From the NCBI RefSeq assembly GCF_017916325.1, contig NC_090171.1, positions 1,410,001-1,472,500 on the forward strand: 62,500 bases of DNA. The letters run 5' to 3'. Source of the DNA: Leishmania martiniquensis (taxonomy: Eukaryota; Euglenozoa; Kinetoplastea; Trypanosomatida; Trypanosomatidae). This document shows, one piece after another, positions 30,986-40,117 of this stretch. The notes under the pieces are model-generated. The model did not search any database. It worked only from the letters and a program-made list of their open reading frames with translations, and was not told the DNA's origin. Position numbers and translations under genes: made by a program. Every line of letters starts with the position of its first letter. Position 1 is the stretch's first letter.

Positions 30986-31200
30986 GTGGACATAGCTAAA
31001 ACTTTGCCAAGGCTGCTCGAAAGCCGCTGCATAGCTGCACAGCAACCGTTCTATTCACTCTGAAGAGGCACAGAGAGTGCGAAGCACTCCCTCGCTTAAA
31101 AAAAGCTGCCTAGACTGCATTTGCCACGTTACCTTGTACAATTTCGGGTTTCCTTCTAACAGTGGGATAGAAGAGCATGTATTACCGTGGTGATAAGTTC

Positions 31201-31566
31201 CTACGCTGTCTCATATTGAACAGTGGCCGCCCGCATCTCCAGGATGCGCGTTCGGCCCTCTAAGGCCTGCAGTTCAGCGTAGTCCTTGTGGGCATCCCGC
31301 TGCTCCTCCTTTAGGGCTGCTGCCTCTTTCTCTCGAAGTTGTGCGTCTAAAAGGCGTATTTTGGCGTTGCCAAGCTTGGCTTTGGCCTGCGTTGCCAATT
31401 TGTTGCGAAACAGGCCTTTGAAGATCGACGCCTTCGTCTCATACTGGGCCAGCACCATTTCCTTTGTGCAGTTACAAGGGTTTAGCTCCAGCACCTCGAA
31501 GCTGTTACGGCAGGCAAGAATTCTCTCTGCCTCATGTGTCGCTTCGTCTGAAATTAGGAGCGCCAT
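31201..31566 (-). CDS. J-like domain protein lacking HPD, 121 aa
   Basis: Starts at the ATG at 31566. The segment SFEVLELNP followed by a helix (KEMVLAQYETKASIFKG) and a second helix (ATQAKAKLGNAKIRLLD) resembles the beginning, helix II and helix III of a DnaJ domain, as in DNAJC8-like proteins. The HPD tripeptide that stimulates Hsp70 is absent between the helices. A charged C-terminal helix (REKEAAALKEEQRDAHKD) follows. A J-like protein would act as a binding scaffold and not as an Hsp70 activator. Only 154 bases separate it from the EGF-like frame's furthest possible start, which is short for trans-splicing and argues for a downstream start of that gene. The J-like call is moderate. Confidence 0.75.
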   Translation of the reverse strand: MALLISDEATHEAERILACRNSFEVLELNPCNCTKEMVLAQYETKASIFKGLFRNKLATQAKAKLGNAKIRLLDAQLREKEAAALKEEQRDAHKDYAELQALEGRTRILEMRAATVQYETA

Positions 31567-32083
31567 CCGCTGTAGTTATGATAGCGGAGCGTTCGCTAAT
31601 GAGGCAAGATATACTGGCAAGGGAGGAGGGGAAGGTAATGCACTTTTTTGTAGGAAAAAAATAAGAAAGGCGAGGAAAGCGAGGGTAGTGGTGAAACCGA
31701 AAGGAGGAGGACTGTGGGGAAGGGGTCTGCACGGGTGCAAGCAAAGCGAAAAGGCGTTGCGCACGAGCATAGACGCATGCCAAGTGATGCAGTCCGGGGG
31801 CGCTGACATCTTGGAGAACGAAGAGAGGAGCCTCCGCCTACACTTGGAAAATGCATGAAGCGTGATGGTGCCGAAGATGCCGCGAAGGACGCTAGTCGCG
31901 GTTCGTGCTGCAGAAGCTGTGTCCCACACTCGGTGCTTGTGTTGCATTAATGTCCAAAGCAGCAGTGGGGATATCGAAAACGAATGTGATGCATCAAGCA
32001 GAGCACGAATGGCACAACGATGGTAGTACAACTACCCAGAAAGCAAAAGACTGTCATCCGGTGCCGCATTTACTATTCGCGCC
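31567..32083. other. Intergenic spacer
   Basis: About 0.5 kb between the WD40 gene and the J-like gene. The minus strand has pyrimidine runs at about 31625-31690 suitable as the splice tract of the J-like gene. No gene seen. Confidence 0.6.
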
Positions 32084-33265
32084 TCACCACAACATGCTGT
32101 TTAGGTCAGCGCCGGGAATCAAGTCCATGCCTAAAAAAGAGCCCAGGTGAAGTTGCAGCTTTTTTGTGTAGCTCGTTCTGTTTGTGCGTGGATCAACCAC
32201 CCATTGCACCACGGTGCCATCACTCGAGCATGCGGCAATAACTATCACCGATGAGATGGGGGGCGCAGCCAAAATGCAAATGGAGTTGAAAATACTCATG
32301 AATGAGAAGCAGCGGCGACGTGTGACAAATTCCTTGCACACAAAGCACGTTTGCGGATTAAGAACATACGTGAGAGCGATCGTCTCATCCTCAGATGCAG
32401 TGGCGAGCCACTGAGAGTCGTCCGTGAACTTTCCAGCCGTGGGAGTGAAGTCGTGGGCACCCGTGATGAGTGCTATCTGCTGCAGGCGAAGGACATCCTC
32501 CCCGAGAACACGAGTGGTGTTGTCTGACCGGGGGCAGTAAAGTGCAATTAGCGATGTCCCGCTGGCGATGGCAATGAGGCCACTGTAATAGCTCACCTCG
32601 AAGAGCTGAATACTCTCTCCAAGTGAGTAATCCACCCGAGAGATAAGTGAGCCGGCGAGCACATCCCACTGGCATATCACCCCGTCGTCGCCCGTGCTGA
32701 ACAGCTGCAACGGCGGTGTCCTACCACGTGCAAATTTAACAAAGCGAACCCAGTCTGTATGGCCTGCAAAATGGTGAAGGGGCCTTAAATCAGATGTCCA
32801 CACACTCACAGTGGCTGTGCCACCCCCAGTGGCTATGTACTTGCCGTCAGGTGTGCACGAGATACACAGAATGTTTTGTGCGTAGCTACCGGAAATGCGA
32901 TCCTCCGTGATTCTCGGGTTTCCGCCTTCAATGTAGCGGATACCATCTGAACTGCAGACGAGCGTGCCTTCCGGCGTCACCGCCACACCAGAGATCTCGC
33001 TCGTGGATTCGTTTGGAATCGTGCATATGGGCCACAATGCATCGCCCTCGCAGCTGATAGTCTGAATGCCATCACGCGAGACAGCTATGAGCGTTTCTGT
33101 CGAGAACATGTAATGTGCTATTGAAGACAATCGAATACAGTCTAGCTGTCGATGCAGCAACAAAGAGCAGAGAAACTGTCGTGTCGCAAAACCCGGAGTC
33201 GGCTTATCCCGGAAAGCAGCGCTTCGCAGCGTGTAGCGGTTGACTGTGTCGATGATTTCCTGCAT
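32084..33265 (-). CDS. WD40-repeat protein, 393 aa
   Basis: Starts at the ATG at 33265. WD40-type blades are visible: ILCISCTPDGKYIATGGG ending in VSVW, then FAGHTDWVRFVKFA with LFSTGDDGVICQWD, GKFTDDSQWLATASEDETIA, and a last one ending GTVVQWVVD. The first ~60 residues are helical, with a Leu-rich segment. The predicted fold is a single seven-bladed propeller serving as a protein-binding platform. No signal peptide or membrane segment is seen. The partner cannot be named from sequence. The gene uses noticeably AT-richer codons than the distal genes of the array. Confidence 0.85.
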   Translation of the reverse strand: MQEIIDTVNRYTLRSAAFRDKPTPGFATRQFLCSLLLHRQLDCIRLSSIAHYMFSTETLIAVSRDGIQTISCEGDALWPICTIPNESTSEISGVAVTPEGTLVCSSDGIRYIEGGNPRITEDRISGSYAQNILCISCTPDGKYIATGGGTATVSVWTSDLRPLHHFAGHTDWVRFVKFARGRTPPLQLFSTGDDGVICQWDVLAGSLISRVDYSLGESIQLFEVSYYSGLIAIASGTSLIALYCPRSDNTTRVLGEDVLRLQQIALITGAHDFTPTAGKFTDDSQWLATASEDETIALTYVLNPQTCFVCKEFVTRRRCFSFMSIFNSICILAAPPISSVIVIAACSSDGTVVQWVVDPRTNRTSYTKKLQLHLGSFLGMDLIPGADLNSMLW

Positions 33266-33733
33266 ACTTCCACCCTTTCTTACATAGCAAAGGGCGGTAC
33301 AATGACAATCGGCTCAGGCGGACACTTTTCCTCCTTTTCTGTGCCGCTGCGAGTAGCCACAGCAGCACTTCTGCCCATTAGTAGAAAGAAAAGGTATCAC
33401 ATTATTTTGTTTTTAATGAGGAGCATGTAGGTATTAAGAGGAAAGTGATCTATGGCAAAATGCCAGCTTTACAGCTGTATGACCAGGACGAATGATGATC
33501 ATACTGCTGTCCACGAGAGCGAATTCGAGAAAAGCACGAGGTCACCAAGAGCCGTTGCTTCTTGGGACAATGCTTCTTTTTTTTTGTCTACGAGATGTGC
33601 ATTAGCCAAGAGCACTGTAGCAATGTGCCAGGCGCTTTCTCCCCCCTTTTTCGCATTTCGTTTCCCTGGTGTGGGTGCAGTCACCAAACATATTTCATGC
33701 CGCATAGCTGCCTCATCAGCAACACAGATGCCC
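33266..33733. other. Intergenic spacer
   Basis: About 470 bases between the 197-aa gene and the WD40 gene. The strand sense is mixed, with a T run at 33578-33588. No gene seen. Confidence 0.6.
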
Positions 33734-34327
33734 TCACTTCCAGAAAAAGAGGCGCTTCATCAGCGGCTTCGAATCAGTGCTCTGTCTCGAAGTCGCCACA
33801 GGATTCTTCTCGCTCATTGGGACCTGCATGCCCATAATCTTGCGCTCCTGCAACGCAACGTAGGGCTTGTACCTTTTGTCCCTCTCTGGCTTCGGAAGAT
33901 TGAACTCCCTAATCACTCCTGGGTCAGTGACTTTCCATCCGTACACTGGACACGGCTCGCCGGTCAAATACGGATGTGTGCTGGGATTCGGTGGCTTGCC
34001 ACCACGGAAATAAAGCTTATTACCACTCTTGTGCCACACACCCTGAATCATCATATTTAGTACCCGCGGTACTTCGCTGGGGTTTCGCCGAAGGTTGCCA
34101 CGAAGCGTAGAAAGCGGGTGTGTGCGATTCAGACCGATGCCGAATCCCGTTCCATCAGCGCCCTGGTCCATCCATGCAGGCCACTTGTTCTCCCTTAAAA
34201 TGTTTTTTGTTTTGTCAAAGCGCCCGCGATCTTGGTCATAGGGAGTGTCATGGAACGGCTTTGTGAAAGGGTACACAGACGGCGCATTATGAAATACGGC
34301 CCGCTTCGGGCCTGTGGACTTCAGCAT
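33734..34327 (-). CDS. Basic hypothetical protein, 197 aa, possibly mitochondrial
   Basis: The first ATG in the frame is at 34327 (MLKSTGPKRAVFHNAPSVYP). The protein is basic and rich in Pro, Lys, Arg and aromatic residues (FTKPFHDTPYDQDRGRF, KPERDKRYKPYV) with few long hydrophobic stretches, as in structural proteins of large ribonucleoprotein particles. No domain is recognised. A role as a kinetoplastid mitochondrial ribosome component would suit the composition but is speculation. It is the first gene of the cassette bounded by the inverted repeats, ~110 bases from copy B. Confidence 0.7.
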   Translation of the reverse strand: MLKSTGPKRAVFHNAPSVYPFTKPFHDTPYDQDRGRFDKTKNILRENKWPAWMDQGADGTGFGIGLNRTHPLSTLRGNLRRNPSEVPRVLNMMIQGVWHKSGNKLYFRGGKPPNPSTHPYLTGEPCPVYGWKVTDPGVIREFNLPKPERDKRYKPYVALQERKIMGMQVPMSEKNPVATSRQSTDSKPLMKRLFFWK

Positions 34328-34439
34328 AGCCACGCAACTAAAACGCTAGCGAGGCGATTCACAGAAGAAAAGGAAATGGACAAGTAGCTCATAGGCAAGC
34401 AGTCACTATTCTTTTTGTTTTCAGCCTAACTGCGTCCAC
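34328..34439. other. 5' flank of the 197-aa gene
   Basis: This short interval between the gene and repeat copy B has a minus-strand A/C-rich composition; any splice acceptor for the 197-aa gene must lie here or inside the repeat. Confidence 0.4.
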
Positions 34440-34936
34440 AGTGGTGAGAGAGGCCGCAGCGTGGTGCCTGGGTCCAGCGCCCCCATTTCGGAGCGAAGTC
34501 AGCCAGCCCCTGTCCCCTGCCAATGCCGAACCGTTATCCGGTGGTGTTAGTTCCAAGTACCTACAACGTAGCGAAATAGGAGCAATATATATCGCTACTC
34601 ATGTCGGCAGCCAGGTGCTGGGTGGCGTTGCGTCGAATCGACCAGCGAAGACGATAACGTTTGTACCACCCACATGATGAGCAGAGGTGTGGGCGTGGCC
34701 GAGACGTAACACACCCGTCTCTGCCGCTTGATAGCCTCGGGAGGTCCTGAGTCACCTCGAGAGGAATGCACCAGGCGAGGACCGGCTTAGTGGGAGCGGC
34801 CGTGTTTAGATGACTGGGTCGGCACATCGAGGCGACGCAGGTCTACGGCTGCTTCGCACCCAGGCCATGAGCGTGTGACAGGCCGGGTGCCAAGTCGCGA
34901 TCCCCTCGTGCTCGAAGGCAGACTGGTCACGCTGAG
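34440..34936 (+). repeat. 497-bp interspersed element, copy B (inverted relative to copy A)
   Basis: Reverse-complement partner of 28942-29438, 495 of 497 bases identical and no gaps. Read on the plus strand its end (GCTGAG) abuts a TA tract. It lies in the 3' flank of the tectonic-like gene, opposite to the transcription direction. Together the two copies form an inverted repeat with a 5.0-kb centre holding four genes. Confidence 0.9.
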
Positions 34937-35186
34937 CTATATATATATATATATATTGAAAACGGTATATTCAGAGCATGCTTGCCTGCACTTCTGAATA
35001 GCTCCCCAATTTTTTTCGATTAAAAAAGCGCGCCGCTTCCTACACTTGGCAAGCAACGCATAATGTTCTTTTCCGAGTTGAGGTAGGGGCAGTGACAGAA
35101 TGGTAGAGGAGTAGCGTCAATGTTCTCTATTCCTTCGCGGTAGCGTCTTTTATTAGGGAAAAAAGTCTATCTGAGCGCATTGTAAA
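34937..35186. other. TA tract and 3' flank of the tectonic-like gene
   Basis: A TA run at 34938-34957 directly follows repeat copy B. The remainder is AT-rich (A run at 35022-35028) and is likely 3' UTR of the minus-strand gene ending at 35187. Confidence 0.6.
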
Positions 35187-36944
35187 TCAGCGTGAAAACG
35201 GACTACGAAACGGGTAGAAAACAGTGTCGTCAATATGCGGCAAAATTGGCGGGGCAACAACCTTTCGCATGATTTTTTCTTGTGAGTTGCGATCATATCG
35301 TGAGAAGGAAACCTGGAATGAAAACTGCTGATGAGATTGCGCTGCTTCGCTAAAATCTGTCTCATTGGTTATTCGAAGGGTTCCAAGAATCGGTGATGCG
35401 AAAGCCCCGGCGATAATGTCTTGCGGATTGTACACGGCGCCGGCGCGCGCAATGACGAATTGGTAATGCAAGCCCACCGAAATATTTATGCACTGGCGAG
35501 CGTGCGGGTCGTAGATGCCAGCGGAGGAAGTTAGGGCGTCAGATAGCCCGGTGATAGGAATCCAGCTGGTTGTGTCGTTTATAAGGGCATCATTTGTCAT
35601 ACCTATTCGGTCCAGAATAGTAGGTGTGCCGCTGACAGTCACATTGATGAGGCCGGTAAGCAGGTCGCCCGTTCCAGCGTTGCATCGTTTTTGCAGGTCT
35701 GATTCGTTCATCAATAATAGGCACCCACTGCTGAAAATTGAGTACAGGAAGCTAGCTCGCTTCCACTCATCACTGCTGCATAACCTGCCGCCACCTGGCA
35801 CTGCAAACCCACTTTCCCTTTCTAGGATAGCGCCTTTGTCTCCGGCGGTGATAAAAGTTCCAGCGCGAACTTTATCACCAGAGAGATACCCTGGAGTTGC
35901 TGCGAAAATGTTGCGCGGTACAGACGCATTTGCACTTGTGAAGGCGGCCTCGAACAACAAAGCGGCGTATTGGTTCAATCCGAGATTACCCAGGGTAATG
36001 TTAATTGCAGCCTCTGCTAGCCTTCCACTGGCAATAGAAGAGTGAGAAAAACGAGCTCGCCACCCCACAATGGCATTGTTACATGTTTTTCCGTCAGACT
36101 TCGTTACATAAATTGTAGTAGCAGGAAGCGCCGAGGGATCGATAGCTTCCAACAACGCACCGGATGCGTCATGAACATTCAGGGTCACTGGCACAAAGTC
36201 AGGAGCGCTACTGTTGCGCCCCAGCATAGGATGCAGAAAAAGATTCATGTACTTTGCAAGTGGAAAGAGAGCGCATATTTGGGCGCCATTTAATACACAC
36301 GAGGTGCCTTTTATGGAATCCAGAAAACGGACGCTTCGCCCGATTGTGCTACACGAGCCGTCGCTCGTAGTCGTCGGCAGTTGGATCGGGGCCACACGGC
36401 GATAAGCTGCGCTACCTTCGATAAGCACGTATTTAGCTGTTGTCAAAGGATCACCGAGAGAATACGGCTTACCTGCGGTAGCCTCTGATGTGGACGTGGT
36501 AGGAAGAGGAGGCTGCATAACATTTGTGGGCACTCTGAAATAGCCGTATAGCTCACTGGGATGATTTGTTCGAATAATGCAGACAGCATTATGCCCTGGT
36601 GGTTTCTTAGCTATGTAGCTTCTATCTAAGTTGTTCAGCCGTTGCAGAGAGGTCACGCGGGTTTCCCGGTAGCAGTAATCTAAATACGGCGTGCCGTACG
36701 TTTCAGGAAGACAGAAAGAGAAAGCTGCTCGAGCAGTGACGTCACAATCTTCATCACAGCAGCAGAGAGGATCACAAGAGCCTCGAGTGATATCGCAAAC
36801 ACACTCGCCTAAATATGGAGAGTTCAAATTTCGAGCAGCTGGTGTGCTGTTCGGGGTGCTGCTCCATTCCACCTCTACTACCCGTATCGGGTAGGCAAGT
36901 GCCGAGGTGATAAGGAGTAGCAGGCACAGCAGCGCTTTCAGCAT
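35187..36944 (-). CDS. Tectonic-like secreted/membrane protein (ciliary transition-zone family)
   Basis: 585 aa from the ATG at 36944 (MLKALLCLLLLITSALAYP), which gives a clear signal peptide of ~17 residues. The frame is open to further upstream, but a strong pyrimidine tract and CTTAG acceptor lie just before this ATG. Residues 48-67 carry a dense cysteine motif, C-x-C-D-x5-C-D-x2-C3-D-x-D-C, which is the hallmark of the tectonic (TCTN/DUF1619) family. The rest is beta-rich with scattered cysteines and several N-glycosylation sequons. No C-terminal membrane helix is obvious. Family members belong to the MKS/B9 module at the base of cilia and help gate ciliary membrane proteins; a place at the flagellar transition zone is therefore likely by inference. 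Codons are AT-richer than in the distal array. Confidence 0.8.
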   Translation of the reverse strand: MLKALLCLLLLITSALAYPIRVVEVEWSSTPNSTPAARNLNSPYLGECVCDITRGSCDPLCCCDEDCDVTARAAFSFCLPETYGTPYLDYCYRETRVTSLQRLNNLDRSYIAKKPPGHNAVCIIRTNHPSELYGYFRVPTNVMQPPLPTTSTSEATAGKPYSLGDPLTTAKYVLIEGSAAYRRVAPIQLPTTTSDGSCSTIGRSVRFLDSIKGTSCVLNGAQICALFPLAKYMNLFLHPMLGRNSSAPDFVPVTLNVHDASGALLEAIDPSALPATTIYVTKSDGKTCNNAIVGWRARFSHSSIASGRLAEAAINITLGNLGLNQYAALLFEAAFTSANASVPRNIFAATPGYLSGDKVRAGTFITAGDKGAILERESGFAVPGGGRLCSSDEWKRASFLYSIFSSGCLLLMNESDLQKRCNAGTGDLLTGLINVTVSGTPTILDRIGMTNDALINDTTSWIPITGLSDALTSSAGIYDPHARQCINISVGLHYQFVIARAGAVYNPQDIIAGAFASPILGTLRITNETDFSEAAQSHQQFSFQVSFSRYDRNSQEKIMRKVVAPPILPHIDDTVFYPFRSPFSR

Positions 36945-36960
36945 TAAAGCTGCGAGAGTA

Positions 36961-37022
36961 CTAAGGAGAGAAGCAAAAAAAGTTAGATTACGAGAGGTTA
37001 GTAGTAGAGGAGAACGAGAGAG
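36961..37022 (-). promoter_or_regulatory. Putative trans-splice acceptor tract of the tectonic-like gene
   Basis: On the minus strand a pyrimidine-rich run including TTTTTTT and CTTCTCTCC ends in TTAG with the AG at 36961-36962, 17 bases before the ATG at 36944. This is the expected kinetoplastid spliced-leader addition arrangement and decides the start of the downstream gene. A second AG (CGCAG) lies closer to the ATG. Confidence 0.6.
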
Positions 37023-37239
37023 GAGTGATTTTTTGTACCAGCGTGAAATGACTATACCTTTTGATACTTTTATTGCGGAGGCGATGCCATGATCTGACTT
37101 TTCTGATCCATCAGGATATGTGATGCTCCATGAATGGCTTGCACATGCAGGAATACTGGTGACTTTCCGATTTTCTGTATTGCGACTATACGTTGACATT
37201 TGCCCCAAAGGGATTCAGTCTCACAAGAATAAAGCCCTG

Positions 37240-37908
37240 TTATAGGCTCCAAGCAAGGGCCTCTATGAATGTATATAGCTTTGCATCCACTATTGCGCGC
37301 TGGCCCCTTTCCGCGTACCGTTTGACAGCATCCGAAATGGCGCCGATTGCGGTCTTGGGCTCAGAGACAGGAATCATGAGGACCTCAATATCTTCCCCAT
37401 TGTCCAAATGCTGTACTGGTGCTTGATTTTCTTCACGCTCGCCGTCGACTTCAAGGCGCACAAAAACGCAACACGAATCAGTGAGACCGGGCTCCGTGGA
37501 CAGCGGCGGTGAAATAGACACAATATCAGATTCATCCACAGCAAAGCCCGTTTCTTCGCGCATCTCGCGAATGGCAGCTTGGCCTGCATTTTCGTTTTCG
37601 TCTACTAAACCTGCGGGGAACTCCAGGCAAACTGCATCCAGAGGAGGGCGATACTGCGCAACGACAACAACGAACTTCTCGCCGCTTCTCCGTACCACAG
37701 CACAAATTTCAACTGCGTCGATCGGGATGAGAGCCGGGGATCGCTCAAATGCGCTCAGAGGCGCGGATCGGGTCGTTCGTTGCACAATTTCCCATTTGCG
37801 TCCTGGCTGAGTACCATCGTCGGTGGCGGTGTACGAGAGGCAGCAAAGTTGTGTGAACTTCAGCCTGTTGACCACGTCGAGCCCCGTCCTCACGTAGGTG
37901 TGCTTCAT
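37240..37908 (-). CDS. Nudix hydrolase, ADP-sugar pyrophosphatase-like (NUDT5 type)
   Basis: 222 aa from the ATG at 37908. The Nudix box is complete at residues 100-122: G-x5-E-x7-R-E-x-R-E-E-T-G-F. It is preceded by AQYRPPL and by LEFPAGLVD, a combination typical of the ADP-ribose/ADP-sugar pyrophosphatases such as NUDT5. These enzymes cleave ADP-ribose to AMP and ribose 5-phosphate with Mg2+, clearing a reactive metabolite. No targeting sequence is evident, so cytosolic. It is the first gene of the leftward array, starting right at the strand-switch region. Its stop at 37240 is ~295 bases before the tectonic-like ATG. Confidence 0.9.
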   Translation of the reverse strand: MKHTYVRTGLDVVNRLKFTQLCCLSYTATDDGTQPGRKWEIVQRTTRSAPLSAFERSPALIPIDAVEICAVVRRSGEKFVVVVAQYRPPLDAVCLEFPAGLVDENENAGQAAIREMREETGFAVDESDIVSISPPLSTEPGLTDSCCVFVRLEVDGEREENQAPVQHLDNGEDIEVLMIPVSEPKTAIGAISDAVKRYAERGQRAIVDAKLYTFIEALAWSL

Positions 37909-38804
37909 GATTTGTGTTAAGGTTAGAGCGAAAGGGGGCCTATTGCTGGCTTTGCTAAGAGCTGATCAGGTGCTTGAACACGCTTGAATTTTGTGTCGCA
38001 GAGCGTTGATAGGACGGGGTGAAAGATAAGAACAGGCCATCAGAAGCGCAAGGGGTAGGTGCAAAGAAAAGCACATTGTCACTTTCAGCTCTGCTGTGCC
38101 ACAGGCCAAAACCAGGAGCTCGAACAGTCTATCGGGATGCACGACTACACGTGTAGCTTTGGAGCAGGAGTCCTGTGTTCAGAGCCACCCCAAAGCTGAG
38201 TAACGACTGCCTGAAGGGGGGGATGACTGTGGGGTAAGCTTCTCTGTTGTAGGTGCGGCCCCCCCTTCCCTCTCAATAGCCTATATTCCTTGTCTTTGGC
38301 TGCTGGAAAAATAGAAAACAAGGACTTGAAGACGCTAATTGTGTATCTAACAGTGTACACTGGCTTTTGCAAACTCTTTCTGTTCTCCGAGTAAGCGTTC
38401 AACAGCATGTTCGCATAACAGATCCTCTTGGATTGTGAAAGCAGTGACATCGAGGTGTAATCGCGTTACTAGTCTTGTAGAAAGCTCTACGCAATCTGCC
38501 GACCTGATGACGATAAGGCACTTGAATGCTGTAGCACTGCCGATCAAAAAGATATTGTTTTTTTTTCCTTCCCCTTTCCAGCTGCTTCTGGTACACATAC
38601 TCCCGACGACTGACAGGAAATCCCTTTTCACACATTCTGGGCCTCTGGGAAAGCAATGTTAGTAGCCCTTTTCTACCTAAAGAGAATCTTCATTTTCTTG
38701 TCTCATCACTTTTCAGGGCCTCCTGCTCGTAGCTACATCAGCGACTTCTTTCGTCTTTTGCTTTTTCATGTGCCACTAGAAACACGAAACAAATCGTATT
38801 CGCA
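37909..38804. promoter_or_regulatory. Divergent strand-switch region (predicted Pol II transcription start zone)
   Basis: All genes to the left read leftward and all genes to the right read rightward, so the two arrays diverge from this ~0.9 kb. In trypanosomatids such regions are where RNA polymerase II enters in both directions; they have no TATA-like promoters but carry acetylated histone H3 and variant histones. Here the sequence holds a 12-bp palindrome (38145-38156), a T run (38556-38565) and pyrimidine tracts on both outgoing strands, including a TTTTCAG acceptor near 38712-38718 for the rightward gene. No tRNA or other RNA gene is recognised in it. Confidence 0.8.
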
Positions 38805-39737
38805 ATGAAACGGATATCAGGCCGAGCTCCCCTTTGGAGGCTTGACAGCTGTCAAGCTTGGTGTTCTCAGTCCAGGTGGTATTTAATCAAAGGCGACAAA
38901 AAACAAAACGAAGAACTGAAGAATGTCGAACTCGTTCCGACATTTGAGCGTGACCGAATTCTCCAAGACGGTGAAAGTAAGCGCTCGCCTTGTATGTCCT
39001 CAAAAAGCGATGAACTATTAGAGCCCTTGTCAGAGGGCCTCATGAACACACCGGAGGAGACACCGTATCGTGTGAGCTGGTATGACTTTCAAGCCGTGAG
39101 TCCTGCAAAACGGTTTACTTACTGGGTATACCGTCGCTTGCGAGATCTGCCCCCTGAGTGGCAAGAGTACTATCGCCGTATGGTGTATCAAGAAATCAGC
39201 GCCAGCCGGTATGTGAGCCAAACGTGGGATTGCTTTATGATGGTTGTCGACGGGTATCGGAAAGCGAAATGGGTACTTCGAAAGTATGGCGTAAAGGTCG
39301 ATGAGAGCCTTATTCCAAGACCGTACAATAATTTCTGGGAAGAAACCACACACGAAGAGCGGGTGTGGGCCCACCGGCGCTCTCATCAAATGAAGGAGCT
39401 GCAAGCACTGCAACGCGAGGACGATGAAATAGTCTTCGGGGCGAATATAATGGATCGGAATGAGGTGTCGTATACGTCAATCAAGAATCTCCAGACCGGG
39501 ATGCAAGGCGGAACGCCCCTTCACGCACAGGATCTACCTGCCCCGAAGGAATCCGAGCTGAGGATGTCGCGTCAGGACGAGGAGATGAGCAGCGCTCTCA
39601 TGTCAAGCATCGACGATGACAAACTATGGAACCCAGTGTTGCGATCTCGATTGCATACGCAGTTCCAGCGAGCAGAGGCGGAACTCTACGGTTTTGAGGA
39701 TGACGATGAAGATACCGGTTCTTTTGACCAAAAGTGA
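38805..39737 (+). CDS. Putative mitochondrial hypothetical protein, 310 aa
   Basis: First gene of the rightward array, starting at the ATG at 38805. The N-terminus (MKRISGRAPLWRLDSCQAWC) lacks acidic residues apart from one Asp and is Arg/Trp-rich, as in mitochondrial presequences. Residues ~85-210 are aromatic and basic (TYWVYRRLRDLPPEWQEYYR, then YRKAKWVLRKYGVKV). The C-terminal ~80 residues are acidic, ending in DDDEDTGSFDQK. No known domain. The composition resembles kinetoplastid mitochondrial ribosomal or RNA-processing proteins, but I cannot assign it. The splice acceptor upstream at about 38718 supports this start. Confidence 0.8.
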   Translation: MKRISGRAPLWRLDSCQAWCSQSRWYLIKGDKKQNEELKNVELVPTFERDRILQDGESKRSPCMSSKSDELLEPLSEGLMNTPEETPYRVSWYDFQAVSPAKRFTYWVYRRLRDLPPEWQEYYRRMVYQEISASRYVSQTWDCFMMVVDGYRKAKWVLRKYGVKVDESLIPRPYNNFWEETTHEERVWAHRRSHQMKELQALQREDDEIVFGANIMDRNEVSYTSIKNLQTGMQGGTPLHAQDLPAPKESELRMSRQDEEMSSALMSSIDDDKLWNPVLRSRLHTQFQRAEAELYGFEDDDEDTGSFDQK

Positions 39738-40117
39738 AGGCCAACAACTTCTCTTTATCTTTTTTACTCATTTTTCCAGCTCACGCACCAGAAACACGAA
39801 AACGAAAAAAAAGATTTGACTAACAGTGGGGACTGTAGCCTATTACAATCGTGAGTGATTCGGAGAGATGGTATATGCATCTGAGTAAATTTTTTATACA
39901 TCACTGCGTCGATGTTGTGGGCTTCTCTTAGTATAGTGTTATGGTATGATGAAGCTGTAGGCGAAAGTTCAACTCTATTTCAAATATCGAGACATGTATC
40001 AAGGCTACCTCTCCTTCCCCGCCCTCCCGTTGGTCGAGTTTTCGTTGGATAAAGAAAATCCGTAAACTTCAGGCTTCATCAACAAGCTATCTTCCATGAT
40101 CATTTGTCCTCCAGAAG
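39738..40117. other. Intergenic spacer, AT-rich
   Basis: About 380 bases. It holds the 3' UTR of the 310-aa gene, with an A-rich patch at 39800-39813, and the pyrimidine tract CTCTCCTTCCCCGCCCTCCC near 40008 for splicing of the calmodulin-like gene. Confidence 0.6.

Noticed and set aside
36945..37208. 88-residue upstream extension of the tectonic-like protein
   Set aside because: A splice tract and AG acceptor lie inside it, and the downstream ATG begins a proper signal peptide.
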